DNA of 64,000 nt from Alteromonas sp. BMJM2. GTDB lineage: Bacteria > Pseudomonadota > Gammaproteobacteria > Enterobacterales > Alteromonadaceae. The translations under genes were made by a program, and so were the position numbers. The DNA lies in assembly GCF_027257845.1 (NCBI RefSeq), contig NZ_JAPVOT010000003.1:1-64000 (forward strand). Direction: 5' to 3'. The notes below the pieces were generated by a model. That model saw nothing but the letters and a program-made list of their open reading frames with translations, was not told the DNA's origin and did not search any database. Below are positions 26,451 to 39,090 of the stretch, piece after piece (positions within the stretch are counted from its first letter, which is position 1; every line of letters starts with the position of its first letter).

Positions 26451-27170
26451 ATGAGGCAATTTAAAAGTCAGGCAGAAGCAGAAGCTGCCGGTGTGTATAT
26501 CAGTAAAGTAAAGAGTTACGTTAAGCGAGAAGGTCGACTTACAAAAGGGCAAGAAAAAGCGCTAGAAGAACACTGGCCAACCATGGGAATAGACTATATT
26601 GATACGCCTATTTCTTTGTCTGAGCTGTTTGGCCGCGAGGCTCCTGTTGTGGTTGAAATAGGTTTCGGCATGGGTAAATCGCTGGTTGAGATGGCTGCGG
26701 CTTCACCAGAGAAAGACTTCATTGGCATAGAGGTTCACCGACCAGGCGTGGGCGCGTGCCTAGGAGATGCTGGTGAATTGGGGCTTACCAACCTTCGCGT
26801 GATGGAACACGATGCGGTTGAAGTACTGAAAAACATGCTGCCAGAGGCAAGCTTATCGCGCTTACAACTATTTTTTCCAGACCCATGGCATAAAAAACGC
26901 CATCACAAGCGCCGAATTGTACAGGCTGAGTTCGTGGAATTAATACGCAATAAGTTAGCGATTGGCGGACACCTTCATATGGCAACGGATTGGGAACCGT
27001 ATGCGCAGCATATGGCTGAAGTTGTTAACAGTAATAATGCTTATGCAAATACTGCCTCTGAAGGCGATTACGTGCCTCGCCCTGACTACCGTCCGATTAC
27101 TAAATTTGAAACCCGTGGTCAAAAATTAGGGCACGGTGTTTGGGATCTGATTTATGAGCGAAATTCTTAA
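26451..27170 (+). CDS. trmB: tRNA (guanine46-N7)-methyltransferase TrmB
   Basis: A 239-residue TrmB that methylates G46 of tRNAs. It shows the SAM motif [16 protein letters not shown], the [11 protein letters not shown] segment, and the family signature [14 protein letters not shown], with the [10 protein letters not shown] region and the C-terminal TKFETRG motif. ATG 26451 has AAAGG 8 bp upstream and is preferred to a TTG two codons earlier. Its stop overlaps the next start as TAATG. Confidence 0.96.
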   Translation: MRQFKSQAEAEAAGVYISKVKSYVKREGRLTKGQEKALEEHWPTMGIDYIDTPISLSELFGREAPVVVEIGFGMGKSLVEMAAASPEKDFIGIEVHRPGVGACLGDAGELGLTNLRVMEHDAVEVLKNMLPEASLSRLQLFFPDPWHKKRHHKRRIVQAEFVELIRNKLAIGGHLHMATDWEPYAQHMAEVVNSNNAYANTASEGDYVPRPDYRPITKFETRGQKLGHGVWDLIYERNS

Positions 27171-28252
27171 TGATTTTATCTCCTCAAAGTCAACTTCTTG
27201 AGCGAAACATCTCTTTATTTGAAGAAGGGAAATGGGCGTTTGTAAATCCTTCAGATGCCTACTTCTTAGATAGTTTAAAGACATCGGAAATTACGGTTAT
27301 CCATCAATATTTCGATATTTTTGCAGAAAGCGTAAGAACAATCCCGTCTGTAACCCTAGATAGTCGAGATATTGATAAGTCGGGTTTTGAAGTAACGCAA
27401 AAGATAGGCAATCATACGCATACTTTCGCACCTTTTGTTACCACCGAAAATGCATTTACCGATGTCATGTTATTTTTGCCAAAGGCGAAAACCCACTTCC
27501 AATTGTTACTGCGCATGGCTGCAGGTATGGTGGGAGAGCACGGGCGAATTCATGTTGTTGGTGAAAATAAAGGTGGTATTAAAAGCGCTGCGAAACTCAT
27601 GCAGCAGTATGGCTCTCCTCAAAAAGTCGATTCAGCACGTCATTGCAGTTTAGTCACGGTAATTGTTGAGCAGGCCCATGGCGCCTTTAAGCCGGATGAA
27701 TGGGTAGATATTAACCTTTATGAAGTGGATGACACCTCGTGGAATGTGGCGTCAATGCCTGGCGTGTTTAGCCACAAAGAGCTTGATGCCGGTACGTTAT
27801 TACTGCTTCAAAAGCACTCTGCGTCCATGCGCGGCAACGTATTAGACTTTGCGTGCGGTGCAGGTGTTATAGCTAGTTACCTTATGCTGAGATATCCCCA
27901 CTTAACATTTTTCTTATCTGACGTTAGCGCACTGGCAATCTACTGTAGCGCGCTAACTCTGGCGGAAAATAAATTAAGTGCGACGATTTTTGCAGCTGAT
28001 GGGTTACATGGCGTATCACAAAAAGTTCAGCACATCATAACGAACCCGCCGTTCCACACCGGGATAAAAACCGATTACACCATTACAAAGCGTTTTATTT
28101 CTGACGCAAAAAACCAACTCACCTCTAAAGGCACGTTGCAGATGGTTGCCAACCGTTTTCTACCCTATCCAGGGTTGTTAGCAGAAGAGTTTTCATCGGT
28201 TTATACTAAAGCGCAAACATCGCAGTTCTCAATTTACGATGCTTCGCTTTAA
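27170..28252 (+). CDS. rsmC: RsmC-like 16S rRNA (guanine1207-N2)-methyltransferase
   Basis: A 360-residue protein in two MTS-like halves: a degenerate N-terminal half and a catalytic C-terminal half with VLDFACGAGVIASYL and the NPPFHTGIKTD active-site motif (NPPF/H). This layout and length match RsmC, which methylates G1207 of 16S rRNA; RlmG is a related alternative of similar architecture. It is translationally coupled to trmB (TAATG). A 10-bp hairpin at 28260-28282 follows the stop codon. Confidence 0.8.
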   Translation: MILSPQSQLLERNISLFEEGKWAFVNPSDAYFLDSLKTSEITVIHQYFDIFAESVRTIPSVTLDSRDIDKSGFEVTQKIGNHTHTFAPFVTTENAFTDVMLFLPKAKTHFQLLLRMAAGMVGEHGRIHVVGENKGGIKSAAKLMQQYGSPQKVDSARHCSLVTVIVEQAHGAFKPDEWVDINLYEVDDTSWNVASMPGVFSHKELDAGTLLLLQKHSASMRGNVLDFACGAGVIASYLMLRYPHLTFFLSDVSALAIYCSALTLAENKLSATIFAADGLHGVSQKVQHIITNPPFHTGIKTDYTITKRFISDAKNQLTSKGTLQMVANRFLPYPGLLAEEFSSVYTKAQTSQFSIYDASL

Positions 28253-28259
28253 GCCTTGA

Positions 28260-28282
28260 AGGTGTTCTCACGGAGAGCACCT
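28260..28282 (+). terminator. weak hairpin after rsmC
   Basis: AGGTGTTCTC-ACG-GAGAGCACCT forms a 10-bp stem with one G-T pair directly after the rsmC stop. No T-run follows, so termination is uncertain. The remaining 206 bp to glgA presumably hold its promoter, which I cannot place. Confidence 0.4.
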
Positions 28283-28488
28283 AATATGCCTGCGCAATAG
28301 TGAGTATTAAAAATTATACATGAGTGAAAGCCCCTACATTATGAGGCGAGAAATAAAAAACTGATAAGTTTTGCATCTCAGGCCAACAATTTATATCGTA
28401 CTGATAGTTTGTAAGTTAAACGAAGCAATGTATATTTGCTCATACTTAACCGTCAACACACTAGTAGTGATTATAGAAGGTGTAACCC

Positions 28489-29913
28489 GTGGACATTGTA
28501 TTTGCTATCTCGGAAGTAGAGGAATTCGTTAAAACGGGCGGCCTTGCAGACGTCGGTAAAGCACTCCCTTTGGCATTGCAAGCGCTAGATGAAAACATCT
28601 GCATTGTTATGCCGTACTACAAGACGCTGAAAGAACAGTTAAACTTACCTGAAGGCGATGAGGTACACACCCTTTTCACCGAAGGTAAAGTGTATCATTT
28701 CAAGCTAAAGCATCTTCAGTGGCACGGCATACCAGTTTACTTTATCGACGCCCCAGACTTTTTCATGCGCGACGGCCTTTATTCCGACGCATACGATGCC
28801 TTCAGCGACAATGGCGAGCGGTTTAGTTTTTTCAGTGGCGCAGTGCTGCAAGCACTAAAAGCACTCTCTCTTAAGCCCCAAGTCATTCACTGCCATGATT
28901 GGCACACGGCGATGCTTCCGTTTTTATTGTCGAATGAAAAAACTGACTATTTCGATAATACCAAGACCGTTTTTACTATTCACAATGCCGCATTTCAGGG
29001 CGTACATAAGCTCGAAGATATTCCGTTTTTGCGTCATCATCCCGATATTGGTAGCCAGGTTCATGGCGGCTATATCAATATGCTACAAAGCGGCATTGAA
29101 TTTGCCACCAAGGTCACTACCGTAAGTCCCAACTATGCTTCTGAGCTTCTCACCGACTTAGGCAGTCACGGTCTTCATGAACGATTGGTCAATCGCAAAA
29201 ATGATCTAAGTGGTATTTTAAACGGATGCGACTACACCCAATGGAACCCCGAGACAGATTCGTTTCTTCCTGAAAATTATACGGTTGATAATTTACACGC
29301 CAAGCAAACCTGTAAAAAAGTGCTTCAACAAAAGTCTGGTCTACCAGAAGACGTTAGCGTTCCTCTTATTGGCATGGTGTGTAGACTCACTGAACAAAAA
29401 GGGTTCGGCTATATACTCCCTATCCTCGATGACCTCATTGCACACAATGTTCAAATAGTCATTGTCGGCACCGGCGATCCTAAAGTGTGCATGGACTTGG
29501 GTGAATTTGCTCAGCAGCACCCTACTAAGTTTGCTTTCATCAATGGTTTTAGTTCAGAGCATGCCCATTTGGTTGAGGCCGGTGCAGACTTCTTTTTAAT
29601 GCCGTCTCAATTTGAGCCCTGCGGACTAAATCAGATGTACAGCCTTGCCTATGGCACTATACCCATTGTGCGCTCAGTAGGTGGGTTGAAAGACACCGTT
29701 GTAGATACGTACGACAACAATCTTCGCACCGGTTTCGTTTTTGATGAACCTTCTCCGGCCGCCTTGCTTAGTTGTATTCGCAGAGCATTACTCGCATTCT
29801 ACGAAGATAGCGATACATTTAGGGCGATGCAGATTCGAGGAATGCGCACACGCTTTACCTGGCATACAGCCGCACAAAACTACCAAATGTTATACCACAG
29901 CATGCAGGATTAG
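28489..29913 (+). CDS. glgA: glycogen synthase GlgA
   Basis: A 474-residue bacterial-type (GT5) glycogen synthase that extends alpha-1,4-glucan from ADP-glucose. Hallmarks are the N-terminal KTGGLADVGKALP (about 17-29), HCHDWHTAMLPF, TIHNAAFQG, TVSPNYASE, and the C-terminal FEPCGLNQMYSLAYGTIPIV with the catalytic Glu near residue 377. It starts with GTG, with GAAGG upstream. It stands alone: glgC, glgB and glgP are not in the window, which is unusual compared with the common glg operon. Confidence 0.95.
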   Translation: MDIVFAISEVEEFVKTGGLADVGKALPLALQALDENICIVMPYYKTLKEQLNLPEGDEVHTLFTEGKVYHFKLKHLQWHGIPVYFIDAPDFFMRDGLYSDAYDAFSDNGERFSFFSGAVLQALKALSLKPQVIHCHDWHTAMLPFLLSNEKTDYFDNTKTVFTIHNAAFQGVHKLEDIPFLRHHPDIGSQVHGGYINMLQSGIEFATKVTTVSPNYASELLTDLGSHGLHERLVNRKNDLSGILNGCDYTQWNPETDSFLPENYTVDNLHAKQTCKKVLQQKSGLPEDVSVPLIGMVCRLTEQKGFGYILPILDDLIAHNVQIVIVGTGDPKVCMDLGEFAQQHPTKFAFINGFSSEHAHLVEAGADFFLMPSQFEPCGLNQMYSLAYGTIPIVRSVGGLKDTVVDTYDNNLRTGFVFDEPSPAALLSCIRRALLAFYEDSDTFRAMQIRGMRTRFTWHTAAQNYQMLYHSMQD

Positions 29914-29917
29914 TGCG

Positions 29918-29946
29918 CTAAGTAACACACAGATTATTGTGTTTAC
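29918..29946 (+). terminator. possible terminator after glgA
   Basis: An imperfect inverted repeat AAGTAACACACAG…TTGTGTTTACTT is followed by the T-rich CCTTTCTTTTTG. It separates glgA from the histidine kinase gene. The stem has a bulge, so the call is tentative. Confidence 0.4.
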
Positions 29947-30019
29947 TTACCTTTCTTTTTGCCAAAATATGCGCCAATATTAAAATGGCATAGTAAAGTG
30001 GATTGAAAATAAAACGGAC

Positions 30020-31675
30020 ATGACAGACAAAGCAAGCAAGCTTTCTATACGTAATATATTTTTGTGGACTGTGATGTCTATTGTCACTGTGTCGCTTGTT
30101 ATACTGTCTTGTTTATCTTTGTACATGCAAATAGATAATTATCGTAGCGAACTCAATAATAAAGCCCTTGTACTCTCTGATTTAGTCTCTCGAACCTCTG
30201 CCCTTTATATCTTCAATAACAAAGATGAGGGCATCGCAAAAGAATTGGCCCATCTTGTCGCGGCCCCTTATGTATTGAATGCCCATGTATACCGCAAAAA
30301 AAATCGACAGCTCGCCAACGTAGAAGTACCGGAAATATTTGCCTCATATAATAAGGTAGGTCAGCTCATGACTGGGGGCAAAGAAGCACAATTGGATGCT
30401 CTATTGCTAAACCCAACCATCTCCGATACTGGCGACTATCTGGAAGTAAGTACAAAGTCATTCGATGCAGAAACCGGCATACATTTGGGTTGGGTATATT
30501 TGAGGCTCTCTACAAAAGAGTTTCATAAGCTTTCACAACGCGCCATATTTATCCATCTTGCTGCGGTTGTCATACTACTGATTGTTGCCTTTTACACCGC
30601 CTTTAAAATGCAATTAACCATTTCTAATCCAATTCAGTCATTAATCCACTTTCTTCAGCAAACTTCACGACACCGAGATTATGCATCGCGAGCGAGGGGA
30701 TCAAAAATAAATGAGTTAGATACTTTGGCTGATGCTATTAACGTTATGCTATATCGAATGCAAGAGTATATGGAGATGCAGCAGAAAGCTGAGGATCGTC
30801 ATCGCAAGCTCAATTCAAGTTTGGAGGAAATGGTTAATGAGCGGACCACTGCGCTTAAAGACGCTAACCGCGAGCTCATACAAACCTTAGAAAAGCTACA
30901 TCAGTTCCAAAGACAAATTGTGCAGAATGAAAAAATGGCCTCCCTTGGCGATATGGTGGCTGGAGTAGCACATGAAGTTAATACCCCAATTGGTTTAGGG
31001 GTTACCGCATCAACCATGATGCTAGACAGATTGGCAGTTATTCAACAAGGTTTCGAAGACAAAACGTTGAAAGCAAGTGCAATGAAGCGATTTATCGATG
31101 AAAGCAACGAGAATTTAAACATTATATATCGCAATTTAAACCGCGCAGCTGAACTTATATCTAGCTTTAAACAAGTTGCGGTGGACCAGTCTACAGAAAA
31201 TAGTCGAAGTTTTTGCGTTGAACAGCTAGTTAATGAGATACTGTTGTCGTTACAGCCTCGGCTCAAAAAATTAAAACACAACATCAACGTGAAATGCGAC
31301 CCTACCTTAAGCGTTGAAACCAAGGCAGGCCCAATTAATCAAATATTGATTAATCTAATAATGAATTCCGTTATCCATGGATTTGAATTCATGGAAACAG
31401 GTACGATAAATATTCGTGCTGAATTAGTTAGTGACGACAAATTAAAATTAGTCTATTCCGATAATGGAAAAGGCATACCGCCTGAGATCCTTAAGCGTAT
31501 TTTTGATCCCTTCGTAACGACGAAGCGTGGTCAAGGAGGCTCTGGTCTGGGTATGCATTTAGTATACAATTTAGTGACGCAAGCACTTCTTGGTTCTATT
31601 ACATTAACGAGCGAAGAAGGCGACGGTGTGGAATTTGTTATTATATTTCCCGTTTCTAATGCGAAAAATGTGTAG
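30020..31675 (+). CDS. membrane sensor histidine kinase
   Basis: A 551-residue sensor kinase. A first membrane span (about 14-37), a periplasmic sensor region of about 140 residues, a second span (about 180-200), a HAMP-like linker and a coiled coil (about 245-300) lead to a HisKA-type helix with VAGVAHEVNTPIG (His about 322). The HATPase_c domain has an N-box NLIMNSVIHGFE, DNGKGIPPE, FDPFVTTKRG and GSGLGMHLVYNLV. Kinases of this class usually pass phosphate to a separate regulator. arcA lies 182 bp downstream, but this protein lacks the receiver and HPt domains of ArcB. Partner and signal are unknown. Confidence 0.88.
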   Translation: MTDKASKLSIRNIFLWTVMSIVTVSLVILSCLSLYMQIDNYRSELNNKALVLSDLVSRTSALYIFNNKDEGIAKELAHLVAAPYVLNAHVYRKKNRQLANVEVPEIFASYNKVGQLMTGGKEAQLDALLLNPTISDTGDYLEVSTKSFDAETGIHLGWVYLRLSTKEFHKLSQRAIFIHLAAVVILLIVAFYTAFKMQLTISNPIQSLIHFLQQTSRHRDYASRARGSKINELDTLADAINVMLYRMQEYMEMQQKAEDRHRKLNSSLEEMVNERTTALKDANRELIQTLEKLHQFQRQIVQNEKMASLGDMVAGVAHEVNTPIGLGVTASTMMLDRLAVIQQGFEDKTLKASAMKRFIDESNENLNIIYRNLNRAAELISSFKQVAVDQSTENSRSFCVEQLVNEILLSLQPRLKKLKHNINVKCDPTLSVETKAGPINQILINLIMNSVIHGFEFMETGTINIRAELVSDDKLKLVYSDNGKGIPPEILKRIFDPFVTTKRGQGGSGLGMHLVYNLVTQALLGSITLTSEEGDGVEFVIIFPVSNAKNV

Positions 31676-31720
31676 TCACTGTATAAAGTATGAACTTAGT
31701 CACTGTATAAAGTATGAACT
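31673..31720. repeat. 24-bp perfect tandem duplication across a stop codon
   Basis: Two exact adjacent copies (31673-31696, 31697-31720) start TAGTCACTGTATAAAG and end TATGAACT. The TAG of the first copy is the stop codon of the histidine kinase gene. It lies in the 182-bp region upstream of arcA. Confidence 0.95.
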
Positions 31721-31857
31721 TTTGTTGAAATTTGTTGGCTAACCCCCAAAATCATAACTGTAACGATATTCATAAGTTACTTGCAAATAAGTGTATGAAT
31801 ATTAAACTTTAGCCAGTTATTTGCTTAAACCGTATTTTTGAAAGAGTGTAGAACACC

Positions 31858-32565
31858 ATGCAAACGCCAAATGTGTTAATTGTTGAAGATGAAGTGGTAA
31901 CCCGTACCACGCTAAAAAGTTTATTTGAAGCGGAAGGGTACAATGTATTTGAAGCTGAAAACGGCAACCAAATGCACGATTTCTTCGAGAATCACGCAAT
32001 TAATTTGGTCATTATGGATATTAACTTACCTGGTAAAAATGGCCTTATCTTAGCGCGCGAAGTTCGCGACCGTAAAAACGTTGGATTAATATTCCTAACG
32101 GGTCGTGACAACGATGTCGACCGTATTCTCGGTTTAGAAATTGGTGCAGATGATTATCTTACTAAGCCATTTAACCCCAGAGAGTTAACTATAAGAGCAC
32201 GTAATTTGCTGTCTAGAACAACAAACTCGTCTGAAGATGATGACTTACCAAGTCGCGTTAACTTCAACGGTTGGATCTTAGACGGCGACAGCCGCTCGCT
32301 TATCTCACCTACCGGCAAAGAGTTCCGTTTACCTCGCAGTGAGTTCCGTGCGTTGCATTTATTCCTAAGCAACCCTGGGAAAATCCTTACCCGCGAGCAG
32401 CTTATTATGGAAATGACCGGTCGTGAATTGCGCCCTAATGACCGTACGGTAGATGTTACTATTAGACGTATTCGTAAGCACTTCGAATCACATCCTTCTG
32501 AAGAAGAGCTTATTGTGACTATCCACGGTGAAGGTTATCGTTTTTGTGGGCAAGTAGACGGCTAA
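31858..32565 (+). CDS. arcA: aerobic respiration control response regulator ArcA
   Basis: A 235-residue OmpR-family regulator nearly collinear with E. coli ArcA. The N terminus is [16 protein letters not shown], the phospho-Asp lies in [12 protein letters not shown] (about 54), [15 protein letters not shown] and the switch Lys in [20 protein letters not shown] are present, and a winged-helix DNA-binding domain covers about 135-232. It governs the aerobic/anaerobic shift of respiratory genes. It is followed by a strong terminator at 32613-32645. arcB is not in the window. Confidence 0.95.
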   Translation: MQTPNVLIVEDEVVTRTTLKSLFEAEGYNVFEAENGNQMHDFFENHAINLVIMDINLPGKNGLILAREVRDRKNVGLIFLTGRDNDVDRILGLEIGADDYLTKPFNPRELTIRARNLLSRTTNSSEDDDLPSRVNFNGWILDGDSRSLISPTGKEFRLPRSEFRALHLFLSNPGKILTREQLIMEMTGRELRPNDRTVDVTIRRIRKHFESHPSEEELIVTIHGEGYRFCGQVDG

Positions 32566-32612
32566 ACGCTAATGTGCGTGTAGCAAACGTTTTTACACAC
32601 CTTACAAACAAG

Positions 32613-32645
32613 AAAGCCGCTACAGTTAAAGTGTAGCGGCTTTTT
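32613..32645. terminator. rho-independent terminator shared by arcA and lacZ
   Basis: AAAGCCGCTACA (32613-32624) pairs with TGTAGCGGCTTT and is followed by a T-run; the left side offers A residues for the opposite strand. It lies between the convergent arcA and lacZ genes. Confidence 0.88.
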
Positions 32646-32718
32646 CATTATATAAACTCTGTTTGGCGTTAATTAGTCACGCTAAACGTTATTGCCTTTT
32701 CCTATTATCTTCAACCTC

Positions 32719-35978
<3,260 letters not shown>

Positions 35979-36052
35979 TACTTTATGCTTAAACCTCTCG
36001 TACTTTTATCCAAAACTATCAACACGCCCTTACCAAAAGCAGAACAATATAA

Positions 36053-36907
36053 ATGCAGTCACCTTTTTCGGATATTATTAATATAGGCCAACAATGCTTC
36101 GAGCGCTTTATTGATAGTAGTACGTCGCCAGAAATAACGGCGTTAGATATTGAGCTAGCGGGATGTTCAAACTTATCAGGTGAATACGTTGTTGGCAGAG
36201 TGATGCCACCAAACCATACGCTATTTTACTCGCTATCAGGAGAAGGATGCTTTCGCACACCACATGGCTCGTTCAGCTTAACGGGTGGTCAGCTTATCAC
36301 GCTACCCGCCTTTCAAAGCTTCGAGGTGAGTATTGCTAGTGATAAGTGGGATATTATTTGGCTAAACCTATCAGATACAGAGCAATGGAAGGGGCTTTCG
36401 AAACAACATCCAAGGGTTATCAGCAATATTAATTTAGCGGCCTTGCATCACGCTATGGAGTTATTGTATTTAGAGCAAGATAACAAAAACCGTGAAGCTG
36501 CCATACAAATTATAGGGCGTCACCTGCGGCAAGTGATAAGCCAAAACGACCAAGAAAATAGTGAAGATGAGAGTAATGATAGACATGCCGTTAGGCTTCA
36601 GTCTTTATTTGCGGCGGTTGAGAATCAACTACAGTTTCAGTGGGGCGTTGAGAGCTTAAGTAAAAAAGCCCATTATTCTGCACCTCATTTGCATCGCTTA
36701 TGCCTTAAGTACTTTGGGAGAAGTCCCATGCAGCAGGTCATTTATTTACGCATGCAGCGTGCGCGAAACCTGCTGTTAAAAACACAGTGGCCTATTTCAT
36801 ATATTGCCCATTACGTGGGCTATGCAAATGTGTTTACATTTTCTAAGCGTTTTAAAAAGTCGGTAGGAAAACCGCCTCGCGAATTTCGCGAGGCGGGATG
36901 TGACTAG
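36053..36907 (+). CDS. AraC family transcriptional regulator
   Basis: A 284-residue regulator. The N-terminal cupin-like sensor domain (about 20-160) includes GEGCFRTPHGSFSLTGGQLI, the AraC-type ligand pocket region. Two C-terminal HTH motifs (about 190-280) include AHYSAPHLHRLCLKYFGRSP and the family signature ISYIAHYVGYANVFTFSKRF. Divergence from lacZ suggests galactoside-responsive control of lacZ. The last codons contain a perfect palindrome that serves as the terminator of the convergent pmbA gene. Confidence 0.9.
   Translation: MQSPFSDIINIGQQCFERFIDSSTSPEITALDIELAGCSNLSGEYVVGRVMPPNHTLFYSLSGEGCFRTPHGSFSLTGGQLITLPAFQSFEVSIASDKWDIIWLNLSDTEQWKGLSKQHPRVISNINLAALHHAMELLYLEQDNKNREAAIQIIGRHLRQVISQNDQENSEDESNDRHAVRLQSLFAAVENQLQFQWGVESLSKKAHYSAPHLHRLCLKYFGRSPMQQVIYLRMQRARNLLLKTQWPISYIAHYVGYANVFTFSKRFKKSVGKPPREFREAGCD
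36868..36896 (-). terminator. pmbA terminator embedded in the araC-type coding sequence
   Basis: CCGCCTCGCGAATTTCGCGAGGCGG is a 25-base perfect palindrome with a single central base (36872-36896), quoted here in two halves of CCGCCTCGCGAA and TTCGCGAGGCGG. On the minus strand it is followed by TTTT (36871-36868), so it can terminate pmbA transcription. It lies inside the last codons of the convergent regulator gene. Confidence 0.65.
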
Positions 36908-36947
36908 CCAAGTCAGGCTAAAAAACAGGCTAGCACTTCAGACAAAA

Positions 36948-38279
36948 CTAGTTGCCAGCAATCTTCATTTGATTAACCAGCACTGAGCCAGTTTGAACAC
37001 TGCCGCGCACGTCTTTGTCTTTACCAATGGCCACGATATTTTTAAACATGTCACGTAAATCGCCTGCAATGGTAATTTCGTGAACTGGGTATTTAATAAT
37101 GCCATTTTCTACCCAAAACCCTGCTGCACCGCGTGAGTAATCACCGGTAACAATATTTACGCCTTGTCCCATCAGCTCAGTGACAAATAGCCCTGTGCCC
37201 ATTTCTTTTAGCAAGTCGGCATCACTGTGTCCCGTATCACCAACAATCCAGTTGTGTATGCCGCCAGCATGACCATTAGACACGGTATTGAGTTTGCGCG
37301 CCGAGTAGGTTGTGTAAAGGTAAGTGGCTAAGCGACCGCCATCAACAATGGTCATATCAGAGCACGATACCCCTTCGTTATCAAAGCTTGAGCTGGCAAG
37401 CCCTGACTTAATAAGCGGCTTCTCTTCAATATTCATCCACTCAGGAAATACCTGCTTATCTAAACTGTCGAGCAAAAATGACGAGCGTCTGTACAAACTC
37501 CCCCCACTGATGGCGCCAACATAATGACCAAACAAGCTTGAGGCGAGATCTTTATGAAACAGTACAGGCACGTTAGCTGTATTGATTTTGCGAGCACCTA
37601 AACGGTCTACAGTAGCCTTGGCAGCCTCTTGGCCTACAAACGCAGCAGATTTAAGCAACGGCGCTTGACGGTCAACAGTATAGGCATAATCTCGCTGCAT
37701 ATCGTTATCTTGAGAGCCAATGACCATACAGCTTAAACTGTAACGACTGCTGGGATAGCCGGTATTTATGCCATGAGTATTACCGTACACGCGCATACCT
37801 AAATTAGCGTTATACGACGCACCATCTGAATTTGTAATGCGAGGGTCGTAATTCATCGCCGCCGCTTCAGTTTCAATAGTGGTCTTGATGGCTTTCTCTG
37901 TATCAAGCTCTTGAGGATGATATAAGTCTAAATCTGGGAATTCAGTGGCGATAAGCTCAGCATCGGCAAGGCCGGTGCAAGGATCTTCACTGGTATAGCG
38001 TGCAATATCCACCGCTTTTTCAACGGCTAGTGTAAGCGCTGCTTTACTTAAATCGGCAGTGGATGCACTGCCTTTGCGCTTACCTACGTAGACGCTAATG
38101 CCTAATCCGCCGTCGTTGGTAAACTCAACGTTTTCAACTTCTTGCATGCGTGAGGATACCGCAATACCCTGTACCTTAGACATGCTTGCTTCGGCTTGTG
38201 TTGCGCCTTTTGATAAGGCCATTTTCAGTACATCATCAACGACATTCTGAATTTCTGATAGCTGTTGCTCAATTTGCAT
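36948..38279 (-). CDS. pmbA: metalloprotease subunit PmbA/TldE
   Basis: A 443-residue PmbA (TldE), the partner of TldD in a heteromeric zinc protease that degrades unfolded or modified peptides such as microcin B17 precursors and CcdA. It shows the TldE pattern ARYTSEDPCTGLAD, the long central beta region, and the C-terminal GIHNWIVGDTG and GDYSRGAAGFWVENG motifs. As expected for TldE it lacks the HExxxH zinc motif found in TldD. tldD lies nearby (39091-40533), but yjgA separates the two. Confidence 0.94.
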   Translation of the reverse strand: MQIEQQLSEIQNVVDDVLKMALSKGATQAEASMSKVQGIAVSSRMQEVENVEFTNDGGLGISVYVGKRKGSASTADLSKAALTLAVEKAVDIARYTSEDPCTGLADAELIATEFPDLDLYHPQELDTEKAIKTTIETEAAAMNYDPRITNSDGASYNANLGMRVYGNTHGINTGYPSSRYSLSCMVIGSQDNDMQRDYAYTVDRQAPLLKSAAFVGQEAAKATVDRLGARKINTANVPVLFHKDLASSLFGHYVGAISGGSLYRRSSFLLDSLDKQVFPEWMNIEEKPLIKSGLASSSFDNEGVSCSDMTIVDGGRLATYLYTTYSARKLNTVSNGHAGGIHNWIVGDTGHSDADLLKEMGTGLFVTELMGQGVNIVTGDYSRGAAGFWVENGIIKYPVHEITIAGDLRDMFKNIVAIGKDKDVRGSVQTGSVLVNQMKIAGN

Positions 38280-38351
38280 AGTAAGTTTCGCTGTCTATAT
38301 TCGACTGTGATAGTTACAATTTGGCTAAAGTGTAACACTAATGAGTTTGAA

Positions 38352-38909
38352 ATGAGTGATCAGAAACAGAATTCTCCACAAGATCCTTACTTTGAAGGCG
38401 CCAAAGCAACCACGTCTGAAGACGAAGATTTCGTTAGTAAAACGGAATTAAAGCGTCAGGCAAAGGAGCATCAGAAGCTTGGCGAAACCATTGTAGGGTT
38501 AACCGATGCCCACGTGGCGACTATCCCAATGGATGAAGAGTTGGCAGATGCTATCGCCATTGCGCGCATTGTGAACAAGAAAAAAGATGGCTATCGCCGA
38601 CAGTTGCAGTTTATTGGTAAATTGCTTCGTCAGCGTGATACCCACGATATTGAAGAGGCGCTGTCAAAAATAGCCCATCAGCACCAAGCAAGTAATGCGG
38701 CTTTTCATCAGCTTGAAAAAGCGAGAGAGTCGGTTATTGAAGAAGGCGACCCGGCTATTCAACGCTTAATTGAAGACTATCCCGCGTTCGATAGACAAAA
38801 GCTGCGTCAATTCAGCCGCCAAGTTAAAAAAGAAAGAGAGAAGAATGCGCCGCCAAAAGCATTCAGAGAGCTTTTTCAATATATTAAAGACACTGTCCAA
38901 AACAGCTGA
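38352..38909 (+). CDS. yjgA: ribosome biogenesis factor YjgA (DarP, DUF615)
   Basis: A 185-residue, highly charged helical protein of the DUF615/YjgA family, which associates with 50S ribosomal precursors. Family marks are EDEDFVSKTELKRQAKEHQKLG shortened in type (SKTELKRQAKE), IVNKKKDGYRRQLQFIGKLL and a C-terminal RQFSRQVKKEREKNAPPKAF region. I chose ATG 38352; the ORF is open further upstream into pmbA but that part does not look like the family. It is divergent from pmbA, a common gammaproteobacterial arrangement. Confidence 0.93.
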   Translation: MSDQKQNSPQDPYFEGAKATTSEDEDFVSKTELKRQAKEHQKLGETIVGLTDAHVATIPMDEELADAIAIARIVNKKKDGYRRQLQFIGKLLRQRDTHDIEEALSKIAHQHQASNAAFHQLEKARESVIEEGDPAIQRLIEDYPAFDRQKLRQFSRQVKKEREKNAPPKAFRELFQYIKDTVQNS

Positions 38910-38941
38910 TATGTCTAACGCAGTTAGACGGTAGCAGTGAT

Positions 38942-38977
38942 AAAAAAGGCTGATAACGTTCGTTACCAGCCTTTTTT
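38942..38977. terminator. bidirectional rho-independent terminator
   Basis: AAAAAAGGCTG and CAGCCTTTTTT form a stem extended by ATAACG/CGTTAC. It lies between convergent yjgA and tldD, with A- and T-runs suited to either direction. Confidence 0.88.
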
Positions 38978-39090
38978 GCTATGTGCTTTTTTGTGTAGGT
39001 TGTCACTTATGCTAATTCTAGCTTAAGTATGTGTCTTGTTTTGCGATGCATTGCTTTAAAGTCTTTTGCTTTGAAGTTTCAAGGCAAAAA

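Noticed and set aside
30020..31675. Histidine kinase as ArcB
   Set aside because: It lacks the PAS, receiver and HPt domains of ArcB; only its position near arcA suggests a link.
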